From: Channa striata
Taxonomy: Eukaryota > Chordata > Actinopteri > Anabantiformes > Channidae
Length of the DNA stretch: 64,000 bases
Reading direction: 5' to 3'
Assembly (NCBI GenBank): GCA_033026295.1
Contig: CM065183.1
Coordinates: forward strand, 1,488,001-1,552,000
The notes beneath the pieces were generated by a model, which did not search any database, was not told the DNA's origin, and saw nothing but the letters and a program-made list of their open reading frames with translations. The position numbers and the translations under genes were made by a program. Below, piece after piece: positions 1 to 13,899 of the stretch. The number at the start of each line of letters is the position of its first letter. The first letter of the stretch is position 1.

Positions 1-3000
1 GTAGTGTTGTTTTGGGGAAATAGGAAGCTTAAGAAAAAGGTGATATTTTATTTGCAATGTCAAAAATAAATTCCCATGCTCAACCTCATTTAGAAATGAC
101 GATTTAAAAAAGTAACTTTGGTGATAATTAATGACCAGCACTTAACATTATAGCACGTTTCTGACACTTGACTTGAAGAGGTCGATTTAGCACTTAGCAT
201 TTCAGCACGAGTTTTATGCTCGGCAATAGTACAATTGATTAAAGTGAGCACATCACAAACACAATAGCACAAGCTCTGTTGTAAGGTGAAGGACTGTTAC
301 TTCTCCTTCAGTGCATTTGTTTGCATCATGAAATGATGTTTCCTATCACAGCGGCACAGACACGCAGCTTGACAGCCTCACTCTGATCCCTGCTTCCCTC
401 TAATCAGAGCTGACTGAGCAGCACACTCTGCAGCCCACACTGAACGCACCGCGCCACAGATCGTCCCAGTCCGCAGTCAGCAGCTGCACGTGTAGCCTCG
501 CAGAATGCATGTTGTTGGACAGTGGGACGGCGCCTCTGGTGCTTTTTTCCATAGGCTTTAGTGACGCGTTTCCCACTGACATATTCTTGATATAGAATTG
601 ATTGTAGTGGGATTTTTGCTTAAGTTGCTTTTTATTTGAATCTTTCAAAGGCATATTTTTTCAGTAGGTTTCTGTCAAAACATTAGAACTTACGGAAGCC
701 AAATGATCCCCAGAGGCTCACACACCCCCACTGACAGTTTGACAATTACGTTGTGGTACATTCATTCAGAGGGACTTTGCTTGATAACGCTACCTGGTTG
801 TCAAAAACTACAAAGTTACAGAGCAACAATGATCATATTTCTTTTAAACAAATCTCAAACTACCGGGAGGAGGTGGATCAGTACCTACATCAAATTTTCT
901 GCCCTTGGCGCTATGTCACATTGGCCCTGAAGCAGTGTCTCCACTCAGGCCACTTTACAGATACTAATAAAGTAATTAAATAAAGCAAAACATGAATATT
1001 AACCTAAATTAACATAATACTGCTCCAGAAAGACTCAACTTTTCTAATTGTGACTAATATTCTGCTTTGACATTTTCATTTTTGCACTCTACAAAAAAAA
1101 ATCAGTTTGTGCAAAAAATATGTTTTGAAAAAAATGTTTTGCTACTGATGTGTTCTATCCGTGTGCTGAGACATTTATCTACAATTTTTACAATTGTAGA
1201 TAAATTTCTACAATTATGAAGACCATGGGTGGTGCAATATTGAGCATGATCATGTTTGGTTCACAGCACTGACTTAAAACATGACAGAGATTCTCTTTTA
1301 TTTACCAAGTATTAAAAAAACTAAACACATACAAGCCCAACTGATGATTCCATGGGCTACACACGGAACAAATCAGGTCTATGACACAGACAAAAAAGGC
1401 TGATCCAGGCTGCAAACTGGCCACATTTCTTCCGTGTTGGTTTTGGTTTTTGTATGATTGCTGTAGCGTGTCACACAACTCATCACATCCGGGCTTTTCA
1501 CAAAGATCACAAAGTAACATTATATTTATGTTGCAAGCTAATATGAATTTTGCATCTAAATGTGGACCGTAAAGATATTTATCTAACGAAAAAAAAAACT
1601 CAACTTGCTCTGTTTTTATTAAAACATCTTGAACATTGGTCTTACCAACAGACCTGTTTTTTTTTAAAATCAGAATCCTTTATTATATATTACATGTGAG
1701 CAGTAGCTCAAAGTTTTCCTTTAATGGCCCCCAAAATTCTGTAGTTTAAACTACTGGGATCACTCTGCAAATACGAAAGCGGCTGAACTATACTTCCTTC
1801 CTTAGCACTGGTTAGAGGACCTCTGTGCTCACGTTACTATAATAAACATGGGTAAGGTTATGGAACGGCCATGGGGGGTACAAATGTTTTGATTTAGCTG
1901 AAAATCATTGCTTCCTCTGCGTATATGTCAGGTCATGTCACATGCTTCTCGTATAGATGGATTACTGAACCATAGCCTACTGGGCACATGTCCAAAACTA
2001 AAAAAAATCAGTAAAAGTAGACACAAAATGACCAAAAAACAAATGGAAATGAGCACGTTTTAGGCGTCTTCTTAAAGTCTGTCCAAGGTGTCTCGTGCTG
2101 TCCACAGAGTCACGTCATGTGTGCACTGTCCTCGTGGTTCCAACAACGACACCAACAAGAGAAAAAAACTCACTTCACACTAGAGTCAGTCTCTGGTTTC
2201 CTGTGGGACATTTCCCTCCAGGGTTAGGTTTAGTAAAAATGCTGTGGTTTGGTGACCATGTTTATTTAGTGCCTAAACCTAATGTTTGCAGTTCTAACTC
2301 ACTGTTTTTTACTGTTTATGGCAAAAAAAAAAAAAAAGGTGTTGTAGCAGCTACCATTTTGGTGCCATTACAGCCACCAGGTGGTGATGATGATCCGATC
2401 AAGTGGTAATAAGATACTGTTCAGGAGGACAGTGTCTAAAAGGACGTTCCATTTGTGAATTTTAATTGATTGAAATTGTTATAAGCACAGAATGAATCGT
2501 ATGATCTCTCATTCTGCCTTTATGTGTTAATTAATCTCAGGCTACGTTCAGAGCAGATATTATCACTTTCCTCGACGGTAGTTATGCTTGGATCAGGAGC
2601 GGACCTACGCAACAGCAGGCTTCTAATGTGACTTTCGAAAAACAGATTAGAGCTAGGGCCAGATCTGGCTCTTTGAGATTTGGCACCAACACAAACCATG
2701 AAAACACACTATGCCTAATAATTCCTTGTGTGTGCAGCAGTGATTTATTAAGTGCTCCAGTGCGCAACACCAGTCAGATGCACTAAGCCCACAGCCAGCC
2801 ATTAATCTTTTTTTCAGCAGCAGTAATTTTCTATTTCACATATTTAATGCAACTCATTTTTAAACCATTATTTCTTTGACCCTTTTTATGCACAGTTCCC
2901 AGCACTTGGAAAAACAAAGGTGGAGTCCAAGAAAAATTAAGTATTGAGTTAACTTTCAGAGTAGATAAATCTTTGCTCATGTTTGAAGCATTTTGTTGAA

Positions 3001-5036
3001 GCTGCTTTTTTCTTCTTCTTGTGCTGCATTCAGTGGGCGAGCTGCTCTTATGTAAGACCAGCTGATGATGCAGAAGCCTGATTTATTTGCTTTTTTCTAC
3101 CAAGTACCTCCACATTCAACAGTGTTGGAGAGCCTGAGTGTGTGCGGTGCGGGCGGGTGGATGTCTCTGAATGATGCTGTTAGTGTTTGGGGGTCTGGAG
3201 ACTTTTAGCAGTCTTGGATTTGGCGGCTGGACTGACAGCTTTTGGGTGGATTCCCTGCTCTAAAGATAGACAGGGGTGTTGGCTGCTCTGTGGTCCACAT
3301 CCAGAAACATTTGAGAAAATGGCCTCCCTCATCACGGCCGGCTCAGCCAGTCATAAACGAACGCTAAGACAAATAACGCATATTTTTACAAAATGTAAAC
3401 TTCCTCCTATATTATTACCATATTTCACTGGGATGACGTGTGGTTTGGAGTTTGTTTTTGTTTTTGTCCATGACTATCTATTTGGCCGCTGGATCTTTCC
3501 AGAGAGCCTGAGGCTTGAGGCCAGATTAGGGCTGGATGGATACGCCGATACACACAACGGCATGTACAAATACACACTGCAGAGCACTACCACAGCCATT
3601 TAAAAAGCCAACATGAGGCTGCAATATATAGAGCTGCCTGTAACTGTCTCACCACCTCTGGCTTCATTTCTAGAGATTTATTGGATTAGAAATGCTTTGT
3701 GATTTATGAGACCAGTTCAAACAAGAGTTTATAACTTTATCTACAATATCCTCGTGTAAACTTTGCCTTTTTGAACTGTGATCTTCATCTACATATCATA
3801 ATTATGTCACTACTCACCAAAGCCTAATGAAAACATATTTTCTCTCCTAGGCTATGTGAACACAGAGCCTACCTGAAACTCTGTGTTTTATCACAGGTAT
3901 ATTATCCCTCCAATTATTCTCAAAGTTATTTTTATCATTTAACCCTTTGCTCAATTTGATTCCAATAATTTAAACATCCAGAAAAAGTGTATAATCAAAG
4001 TTGTTACTAAAGTTTATGTTTTTGCTTTACATTTCCTTGATGACTGTCCAAATAGCAATTTAAAACATAACATAAAATATACCTACCTCCTTATGCATCC
4101 AGAAATGCTACTGCATGACTATAGAAAAATATGCCAATCACCATAAAACCCCAGACGTTGACCTAATATTGGTAAGGGGTATTGTCCGTGTTTTGAAGGG
4201 TTTATATGAAAGATAAACACGGTTAATCACTGAACCCATTCGTCCCACACATCCCATGATGCGTTTGATGATGAGTTTGGCTGTGCCTTGCTTCTCTCTC
4301 ATCAAGGCCTATGACACAAGAGAAAACACGGAAAGACATGGTGGCTGGAAATATTGGCCTTACAGTGTCAGTATTCCAAAGGCTTGCTAGTTTTCGGCTT
4401 TTGACTTTTGAATTTTGAAAAAAATGTTTAACCCAATGTGAGCTTGCAAGTTGGTCACATCTATATGTTCCAACAGTCCCCATACATGTGACTCCCCTCC
4501 AGATTTGTAATCTCCAGGATGTCCTCGACAATTATGGCCTGGACTTATGGCAACACTTAGTCTGCCGTATCAACCAATCATGTGACTTGATCATGCCAGC
4601 GTTATCATGGACTCCTAATGGCTAAGTCTTCACTGTTGTGGGTAATGCTGCGATACCACTCATTCCACTCCATAAATCACAGTTCTCATGTGTATTATTT
4701 GTTCATCTCCCTTATGAGCTTTCACATGCTGTAATTTTTGATGCGTTCAGCAATGACGTAGTATACGAAGTAAAAAAAGACACAGGACTTTTCCACAGGA
4801 CACAAGGGTTCGAGTCTGGGGAGAGATGTTGTGCTCTTTAATGGTGATCATAACACAAACTGGCACATGTGATTAGAAAGGAAGTGTGACGTTGTTGTCA
4901 CGTCGTGACTTTTTGTTTTAATGTAACTTCACCTTACCCTGAAGTTGTTTTCCCCAACCCTAACCCAGTTTTTGTGTGTATATAACGTTGTTCCTGTAGC
5001 GTCGAATGTTGACACTCCTGGAGTGTCTAATAATAA
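1..5036. other. AT-rich non-coding DNA, no gene recognised
   Basis: I see no exon with convincing protein similarity, no RNA gene and no complete mobile element here. Short open frames have no recognisable domain. The stretch contains a 15-base poly-A run at 2323-2337 and a perfect hairpin at 1173-1205 (listed separately). Sequence around 4.89-4.98 kb with 'ccctaaccc'-like words resembles worn interspersed repeat but I cannot name it. Confidence 0.6.
1173..1205. repeat. perfect inverted repeat (14-bp arms, 5-nt loop)
   Basis: Arms 1173-1186 and 1192-1205 are exact reverse complements separated by five bases. A partial third copy of the arm follows at about 1206-1215. The arms are AT-rich. 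There is no GC-rich stem followed by a T run, so a terminator-like reading is not supported; a fold-back scar or MITE remnant is possible. Confidence 0.7.
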
Positions 5037-5105
5037 TTGACTTTAGTGTCTTGAGATGACTTTGCTGTAAATTGACGCAAAATAAATAAAGTTGAATTGA
5101 ATTGA
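5037..5105 (+). mobile_element. L2-clade LINE, extreme 3' tail fragment
   Basis: The sequence reads as a diverged version of the terminal 70 bases of the full-length LINE at 32-37 kb: a 'gtcttgagatgac...gtaaattg' block, then 'aataaataaagttgaattgaattg'. Such very short 3' ends are expected from severe 5' truncation during target-primed reverse transcription. It lies about 230 bp upstream of a longer copy of the same family. Confidence 0.75.
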
Positions 5106-5331
5106 AAAAAAAATTATATTGAGGATAAATTGTATCTGAAGTATCAATATCAGACATCATGAATCCCATGCATCGATATGATGCTTAAAAGATGTAAAAA
5201 CAGTGCCATTTCACGCCCTAGGAAGTGCCATTGTCTGAAGCTGTGGGATGAGAATGTGTTGGAACATGCGCAAATAATGCGTACAGGGCATTGAAAACCT
5301 ACAGTCATAATGTTTTTGTTTTCCAAATGTT

Positions 5332-6010
5332 TTCCAAAAGTAGAATGGGAGGCAGAGCCTTTAGCTATCAAGCTCCTCTCCTGTGGAACCAGCTCTCAGT
5401 CCTGATTCGGGAAGCAGACACCCTCTCTACTTTTAAGACTAAGCTCAAAACCTTCCTCTTCAATAAAGCTTATAGTTGGTTATAGTCATGCTGCTATAGA
5501 CTTAGACTGCTGGGGGACTCTGCACTGAGCCACTTTCCTCTTTTCTTCATTCTCTCCTCTCACCCCACAACTGAAATGTCACCACTGTATGACATTAACT
5601 CTGTTTCTTCTTTGTCCCGTAGTCGTCTTTCTCCCTCTCTGTCTCTCTCTCTGTCCCTGTCTTCAGGTGTCCCTGGATTTGGCGCTGTGTGTCCTCCAGT
5701 GTGCAGCTACTGGTCCCACTAACCTGCCCAATGTTTTGTTGCTGCTTTTGTTGTTCTGTTCTTTTCTCTCTCCACTTTCCACTCAGCCCAACCGGTCAAG
5801 GCAGATGTCCGCCCACCCTGAGCCTGGTTCTGCTGGAGGTTTCTTCTGTTAAAGGGAGTTTTTCCTCTCCACTGTTGCCTATATCTGCTCAAGGGGGATT
5901 TGTTGGGTTTTCTTTAAATGTTTGTATAGTCTTGACTTTATTATGTAAAGTGCCTTGAGATGACCTTGTTGTAAAGTGGTGCTATATAAATAAAGTTGAA
6001 TTGAATTGAA
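5332..6010 (+). mobile_element. L2-clade LINE, 5'-truncated 3' end
   Basis: It begins inside the last coding part of ORF2 (frame for NRMGGRAFSYQAPLLWNQL at roughly 5335-5395) and runs through the ORF2 stop near 5485. The 3' untranslated region follows, with its CT-rich tract, and the copy ends in (TTGAA)n. The end of ORF2 is open in this copy. The 5' truncation with an intact 3' end is the usual product of LINE insertion. No target site duplication is evident. It encodes no functional domain on its own. Confidence 0.9.
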
Positions 6011-6840
6011 ATTCAATGTATAAACATAGAATTATATAATTATGTATTTTTCCTCCTCCCTATCAAATTAGGAAAAGCCATCAAATGTCAAGAAAGAGAG
6101 AAAGAGGGAGGTTATGATTATCTGAAGAACACAGCACTTTTTAATAAAAAATATGTTTCTATACAACTGCAATCTTTTCATAAGCAACATAATGCCACTG
6201 GATATTTTATGCTTATATTTAGTCTTGGTTAAGGTTAGAGAAAGACTGTTTTCTGGCCTCACACAGAAAAATAGGATGTAAGTTGCACTCTCTCAGGCTC
6301 TATGCAGTGGCTTTTAAAAGCTGTTGTGTTCTGTAGCACAATAGCTTGTTCTGCTGCCCCCTTGTGGCCAAGGCTGTTTTCTTTAATAGTGTTTCCATTT
6401 GTTTTGGTTACAGGTTTGGTGTGATATGAATTTAACTCCTTCGTAAAGTCCACATTGTAGAATATGCTGCACTAAATGATATTTAGAACTCACTTTGACT
6501 GTCGGATAGATCTCTGCGTCTCTTGTTTATTGTTGATCTTAAGGCGTTCTTATTAAACTTCTGTAAAATCTATTTAAACAGCTTGCTACCTTTTTATTTG
6601 AACTACCATTTTACAAACTCAGGAGCAGTAGGACGAGAGGGCTAAAGAAATGTGATGTTTGTGTTTTAGAAGCAGTATTTAAAAGTGGTAAAAAGTGAGT
6701 GAACCCACTTGAATTATCTGTATTCAAAGTTCTTCTAAAATTTTTAAGAAGCTATTTATTTTAATTCATATTTAAATGATAAAATTATATATATATATGT
6801 GTATATATATATATATATAAATGATTGTACTGGTGTTCAT
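6011..6840. other. non-coding spacer with AT microsatellite
   Basis: No gene seen. An impure (AT)n/(GT) tract lies at about 6785-6821. The rest is AT-rich sequence without recognisable repeats. Confidence 0.55.
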
Positions 6841-7602
6841 TAAGAGTGCATAAAATATTCACCTCCCTTCCAATGACTTTAACAAAAGCTAGTTAAGACT
6901 TCAGTCAGTGAAAGCAGACTGGATCTAGAAAACAGGCAGGTAACAATGTAACAATCGAGGCTTAAAGGAACCTGAAGGAGCCGCGTTAAGATATTTGTTT
7001 CTGAGTCCATATAAGTATAGCATAAATGCATTTTTCATGGAGCATGGTGTTCTTGGCCAGACACCAAAGAGGAAGTCGCTGTTCTCCAACAAAAACACAA
7101 CTGTAGGCCTAACGTTTGCCTAAAAAATTCACAGTGCTACTAGCAACATTTTTTGTGGACTGACTGAATTGTTTTAGGAGGAACATGCAGCGCTGTATGT
7201 GGCACAGAAAAGAGCACATGGACATAAAGACATCATCCCAGCCCTGAAGCGGCACAGATGGAGCATCATTATTTGAGGCTGATGTTCTGCCTAAGGACCT
7301 GGACAACTTCACCAATGAGGGGAAAATGACTCCAAAGAATTCAGTTATTGATGTTGGGTGATGTAGCAGGTCAATGGGCCTAAATGTTAATCCATAAATA
7401 AGAAGCACATCCAAAGAAAAGAAACCTTTTGTCTGAGCTCAATGTAATTCATTTTCCACCAGAAATACGGTGTTCCAAGATTTTTTTAGTCTCAAGCAGT
7501 TGTGTTTTTCTGTACTTGTGTGTTAGACGAAGATCAGATCACATTAAAGTGCAATAAACCAGGCCATTCCAAAGGGTGTAAATACGTTCACTTGCCACTG
7601 GA
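6841..7602 (+). pseudogene. heavily decayed Tc1/mariner-like transposon remnant
   Basis: The interior (about 7040-7440) retains broken pieces resembling a Tc1-type transposase. One piece, near 7365-7380, reads QVNGPK where the family has the second catalytic aspartate block (QDNDPK). A downstream block reading like '..KSTSKEKKP' also fits the family. The outer edges (about 6841-6890 and 7556-7602) resemble the 'tattcac...cccttc' type of Tc1 terminal repeat in opposite orientations. No open frame of useful length survives. The assignment is by motif resemblance only; the exact ends are uncertain. Confidence 0.45.
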
Positions 7603-10600
7603 TGAATAACTCTGTCCTGACCTCTCTTAGATAAACATTGCTTGAAATTTTCTTAGTCAAGAATGGACACAAAAGTAGATATACCCACCCCCAAAGACAC
7701 TCTACATTAAGTACAACAACAGCACTGTCCAAATACCAAAATGTAAGGATCCTTTTATTGGCCGACTTAGCGCCCACGAAAGCTCTTAACTACTGTAATG
7801 TTCTTTCTGACCAGCCATGTAATTACGCTGCCTGTCACCACACAAATCACAGCACACCCATCATCTGCTGACTTCAATTAGCCCCCCCAACCCCAACCCC
7901 CCGCACTCGGTCGGCTTAAAACCACAGAGGAACCTTAAATCTGAGGAGCTATAGGGCAGGTTGAAGCTGACTGCTGCCAGCATTCACCGATCTCCAAGGT
8001 GTAGGAGGTGATCGGAAAGCCCCTGACAGCTCAGTGCCGAGCAACACAGACCTATACAACAAAAATATCAAGTCATTGCTGCGTTAGGACACAAAATGGT
8101 TCGTGCATCTTGCAGACTACACATTATGTAGTAGGAGATTAGTTTGGAGGCGATTTACAGCCTTCCTGTCATCTCCGTAACATGAAAAATGAAAATCGTC
8201 TCGCAGAAGCTTAAAGCTTGTTTGAGTCCTGTAATTCATCACTGCCTTTAATAACTGTCAAAGTTACATTATTGTTGGCAGTTCTACGTTTGCGCTGCAT
8301 TATCACACATTGATTATGTAACTCTGACAGCACTATGAAACTGACTTCTTAACTTTTTACCTTAAAATTACATTATAAATCATGTGGTTAAATTACTGAT
8401 AAACCCTAGAAATATTTGTGTGTATTTGTGTGTGTTGTAATGTATAATTACTATATTTATATACAAAATTATAATACAATAATGTGGTCTTAATTCAGAA
8501 ATGTAAATTATTTTTTTATTTTCACAATTTATGTCATAGTAGATTATATGAATTTTATTACCCTTCATTTATTGTTGAGTTGCTGTCCCTCTGCTTGAGA
8601 CAGTACTGTGACACAAACTGTCATCATATGCATGTTATATGTGTTGAAAATGCTTTACTTTTTGAAAACACGTTTTTGAATATTTATTAACATTTAATAT
8701 TTATTTTATATTCCTTAATTAAATTTAAACTTAATAAAAAACAAATAAAAACATGGTCCACAAAGGAAATAGATAATGCAATTTATCAGTTTTTCTGTTC
8801 ATTTACCTCCAAATAAACCACCATAAGCAAACATTTTGATTAAATCAAGCTTCACACTAGATCCTAATTTAAGAGTATGTAAATATAAATAAGTACTTTC
8901 TATGTACACCCATCAGCCACAACTTTAAAGGACGCCGTCACTCATATTGAACTTGTTTCGTCTTTTACTTCTAGTAGCAGTACATGGAAATGAATTCCAT
9001 TAAACCTTTCTCTGAAAATGTCACTCTACTTCTATCTGCAAAACGCCTCCAGATGATGCCACTTGGAGGAGCATTCAGTTCACATTAATGTATCGTGTTG
9101 CTCATGCTATGGAGATTGTAATTACGGTCAACGTGCTTTTCCAGGAGATTTTCATTATCTCATTATCGGAAAATCACCTCCTGGTGATGTCATGGAGTAT
9201 TTTGGTTAGAAGCAGAGAAATATTTTGTTATGGAGATGTCAGAGGGAAGTTTAAAAGCACTAATGTACATTTTCACTTTAACCCTAAGACAGAGAAAGCG
9301 GTTTTTAAAATTGGTATAGTCACCCTGGTGCTTTTAATATAAAAATATGATAAATGTACTCCTGTATCATTTATAGTGGAAAGTGTTTCAGCTCCACCTT
9401 TACCGTTGATGTTTGAGCATTATTACTGTGCATGTTTTGCCATAATTGTTAAAATAATATTATTTAAAAATATATATTTTTCTACTTCCAGTACTTTTAC
9501 TTTTGTACCTGGCGTAGTAAAAAGTAGACAATGTGCTTAGTACTTTTACTTGAGTAAAAGATTGAAAGTGGCAGAGAATTTTGTAGGCCAATAAATTGAC
9601 TTTGAATTGAATTTTAAGTGTATGTAATCTTTAGACTCTGCCATGCTGACTCTTGTCCTCCATGAAATTTTTAAGACTGCCAGTGTTATTATTGTGCCTT
9701 GTATGTATACAGGACTTCCTGAGACCACATTTCAGACTGAGCAAAGTACAAGACTTACACATTTGATTCATTACTTACATTTGAGTAATGGCAACACCAA
9801 GTACCAATACGAGTACCAAACTGTTTTGCTTGTAGTGTGATTAGGTGGTTGGCAAAATTATAATTAATCCACTGCACAGTTAAACTGATGAAAGACAGAG
9901 GTAGACATCGTTGGTTGGAGCAGTAGTTAGGACACACCAGAAGAGAGTTCACCCTTAAACACTGTTTTCGCAAGCTGTCACAGATTTCTAGTCTCTGAGA
10001 GTCTGGGCTTATTATAGTGTTAAAATACAGTTGTAACAAAAAGCAAACTTCATGTGAACCTGTAGCAGATTTTCCTCAGTTGTCACAGTCGCATGTTTAA
10101 TCTTAAGAAATATGTTAGTAACTGGATCTTAAAACCATAGCAGAGCAAAGCTTAATGTCCACTTTACTTTTACTATTAAAACTCTTAACCACAGATATTT
10201 TCCCACCCATGTCTACCTGCAGAGAACAACGTGGTAAGGCGTGGTACTGGAGAAGTTTGATGAGGTACCGGTGTTGGCAGGTGGACACCAGTCAGTTCAG
10301 AGTACACAGCAAGTTGATGTTTCAGTTTAGAAATATATGCGTTTAAGACAACAAATTAAATCTACTACTTTTGTTTCTTTAAAAACATTTAATATTAGCT
10401 TAAACCCACTGAATTGTAATAAAGGTAAATTAAATAAATAATGTATATTTGAAATTTCAGTAAAAAAAATCACTTGATTCAGCAAAATATGCTGATGATA
10501 TACAGTTGTGATAATTGTGAATTTCTCATAAGAGTGTTTATAAAGAAAAGTGAAATACTCCTTCCTCCTCTCCTCTGTGTTTGCTGAGAGCTTGTAAGAA

Positions 10601-13600
10601 GGAACCCAACTGAAAAACAAGAAAAGTACATTGAAGAAAACAACTTGTGGCAGTAGAAAGCGATGGACAGCAGCAGTGAACAAGGAGGTAACTCCGTGTT
10701 GTTGCAGCACACGTTTCGCCCTGTCTTACTCTGCTAGGGTATAATGCCTCAGCTACGCCTTGCCTCATGCCAAGGCAAACACATGAAAAGGCTTGATGAA
10801 GTATACCTATCAAAACATGTCTGCCTAGCTGCCCTGCATGGTGCACACCGCAGCCCTGGGTAATTGTGGTTTTCAGTTGGTTGGTTATAGAGAGCGGGGC
10901 AAGTACATCCTGGGATGAAGGTCTGACCACTTATTGCGGCCTCAGGGTGAAGCTGAGGCTGTGGGTCTCATTACGTAAGACACTCTGGGATGAATAGAAG
11001 GACAAGGAATGAGCAAAGAGCCACAATAAGGTGCAGAAAAACTACTTGTGCATCTGTCTGTCTTCTCTAGCATCTTCATGTTTTATAAGCGATAAATAAT
11101 CTGACCCAATCAAACATGGCTTAATAAAATGTAAATCGCAACATATGAAAAAGCAGTCAGTAGCCGTTTGTGAAGTTGCACTAATTTGTCTTTATTTGTC
11201 GCATTTATCAGGATTGTGTTGATGACCTTTAAATACAGTTTTCGTTCACCTCCGCCCTACTATGTGAGTATGCCTTCAATATGTAAAGCACCATAAGGCA
11301 AAACAAAACTTTGGCTGACACGCGGAATGTGAATTTTCCTAAAATGACATCATGACACGTTTAAATGTATGATAGATCAAATATGAAAACTAGCCTGTGG
11401 TCCTGTATCTGTTGTATTCCCATTTGCATCGGCTATTGATTAATGTTTGACAAGGACAGGCCCAGTAATCAGGTCTGGGCAGCACATTCATATACAGCAT
11501 ATCAGCAAACTGATACGATGGCTGTCTTACACGAGAATTCTAGCCAGCCGAATATTTCCTGCAAAATAACTGAATAATAAGAAGGTTAAACCAAAGCAGT
11601 ATCTGGATAGTCTGAGCTAATAGACTAACTGATGACATTTTGTTATAAAGTGGCCACTGATGTTCCAGGATGTGATTATTTGACCTCTTGCGTGAGCTGC
11701 TGGAAAGTTTTTGTCTCTAGTCACTGCTCATCTGTTCACCAGACAAGGCTCGGCTCATGTAAGGAAGCTTACTGGCCAAGGCTCATAGACTACAATCATT
11801 AAGTTACTTAATGTGACAGCATTAGCACAAACACTTCCACTGACACACAAAGCCAGTGAATGCAATCACTGGCATATAAAGGGTTAAATGCTGGCAGAGC
11901 AGCCGACCGACAGACTGATTCATTAAATGCTCTGAAACAATCTGTTGCTGAAACGTTACACCTCATCTGTAACTGCCAGTACTTCCTTGTATAAATCATG
12001 ATCACAAGTGGATTATTTATTGCATTAACATGGGAATTTGTTGATATTTTATGTAAATGGCAAGTTTCGAGTTTGTTGAACATATCAAGAGATTTCTCTT
12101 CTGCCAATCTTGCATCCAACTTCCAGTTTTTGTGCTGATCGAGTATACACTTAAAAAAACTGGATCTTTCTTGCTTGAACCTCATTGCACTCCGGGGTCC
12201 AGCGTAGTCCAACAAAGTCCAACTCAGGTCTGTAATGTGACAGTCATGTTGCAGCCATCTCCTTCGTCGCAGTCATTCAAAAACATTATTAGATAAAATC
12301 ATTACACAGTGACGCCTTACTTACTTAGGAACATAAAATTTAGGTGACAAGAGCATTTTTTTTTACTTTCTTTCCTTAAGAAAGTCCCAAGAGGATTTGA
12401 AATCAATCTGTTTTCTTGCCTCACGTGTGGATGTGGCACTGTGGTTTCTTAATATTTGGGAGCCATGTATCAGCTCGTCTCTGAAACTCTACAACTTATG
12501 CTCACTGATAACAGCCTTTGCAGAAAAACAGTTAAGAGATGAATGGAAACAAGGGGACGCAAGTGTTGAAATGACGACACACAGACTCAAAGTGGGGAAA
12601 CTGCAGTTTGTGATTAGGGCTTTAAACCTTGTGTGTCCCGATGATAATGGGACTGGAGTTTTTTCTGCAATGTGTCTGATAAATTATACTGAATGTAGGA
12701 AACTAGTTAAGGTAAAACCTTCCTTCCATCTGCCCACATTAAAAATTAAACTAACTAGTCTTATTTTTGGCTGGGAAACCTCTAATCGCTTGATTAATGG
12801 GGTTGTAGTGAGCAGGGAAAATCTGCTTCGTGGCTGCGCTCAAGGGGTTTATGTTTTGGTGCTGGGGGTTGGTGGGGGAGTTGTAGGTGTACAAGCTCCG
12901 ATGACCTGCAATGGAACGTTTGCCCCGAAGTTCAATTCCACCCTTGGGGGATTTCTGGGTTTTTAGCTGCTGCTCACGTCTGTCGCCGACATTATCCAGA
13001 AAACCTTCATCATATAGCACCACCTGAAACTTCCAGCAGGCAGCATATTTATATCGCACTGCAATGTCAACCCATCCTCCCCCAGCCACCTCCACCCAAT
13101 AGGCAGGGACTCACAGTGGAGGGCTTGTTTTTGACCCCAAAGCGTCCCCCCCTTCTCCTCCTCCACCCTGTCTCCTAGTTGCTGAGAGCAAGGGGTAAAT
13201 AAAACAATGTGTGGATTAATGATCAAGTGATTTGAAAGCTGTGTTCTTCCAAGGGCCAGAGCAAACCAGTCTCTATTTACCCAAAGGATAAATCAAAATT
13301 ATGCACTGTATCAACAATAGAACTGCACTCCCCAGAGGAAAAAAGATAGATCATCAGTGGAAAAAAGTATGCTATGAATTACACAAAGTCCCTTCTGTCT
13401 AGTTATCTGATAATGGCTGCTCCTTCACACGCAATAATATGGCGAACTCATCAATAAAGTGGCCTGATAAATACTTTGGAATATGTCACTTGGTATGAAA
13501 ATTCAAACAAAGATGATTTTTTTTGCCTGGGAAAATCAGGATGACAGAGGAAAGTCTACAAATAAGGACTGCTAATAGTTATTTTCCCCAAACGTTTAAT

Positions 13601-13899
13601 TCAAAATCAATCTACTGAAATATACGTTTCTAAATTACAGCTGTAAATATGTTTTATGTATCGAACATATCTGAACATTGACTACAACAACCCTTTCTCC
13701 TAAAACTTGAGTTCATATTCAGCTAAACCTGAAACATGACGTGTCCTGTCAACATAATGACAATATGTTGACACGTAACCCTCATGGCGAGTTGCAAATA
13801 CGTTACTACTGAACATATCAATAAAATATTACCAAAAAAAGTTTTCTCTCTGTCAAAATATCTGAAAAAATCTGTTTTTTTCTACCATAATATGTGATC
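7603..13899. other. long stretch without recognisable genes
   Basis: I find no exon or RNA gene. Short open frames (for example around 10.5-10.9 and 12.4-13.1 kb) have no recognised motifs and overlap each other on both strands, as expected by chance. The only repeat I recognise is the short tract-like element at 9483-9560, listed separately. Conserved non-coding elements could be present but cannot be told from one sequence. Confidence 0.55.
9483..9560. repeat. fragment of an 'AAGTAC/AAGTAAAAG' interspersed repeat
   Basis: The words 'tacttccagtacttttactt...tagtacttttacttgagtaaaag' match a type of interspersed repeat built of 'tacttaagtaca' words. Better copies lie at 15,855-15,980 and 43,945-44,090 in this window. 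The class is unknown to me. Confidence 0.45.

Noticed and set aside
5589..5958. Recurring 80-120-codon frames in the L2 3' region (also at 33.5, 37.1 and 53.1 kb), such as those containing PNRSRQM
   Set aside because: They lie after the ORF2 stop, overlap in two frames and show no domain. They recur only because the LINE tail recurs.
9575..9612. Short 'aataaattgactttgaattgaatttt' resembling an L2 tail
   Set aside because: Too short and diverged to separate from chance in AT-rich DNA.
10327..10930. Reverse-strand frames of about 130 codons
   Set aside because: Several overlapping frames with low-complexity composition and no recognised domain; consistent with chance.
12397..12966. 189-codon plus-strand frame, one of the longest outside transposons
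   Set aside because: No motif recognised, opposite-strand frames overlap it, and composition is ordinary for non-coding DNA. A homology search would decide.
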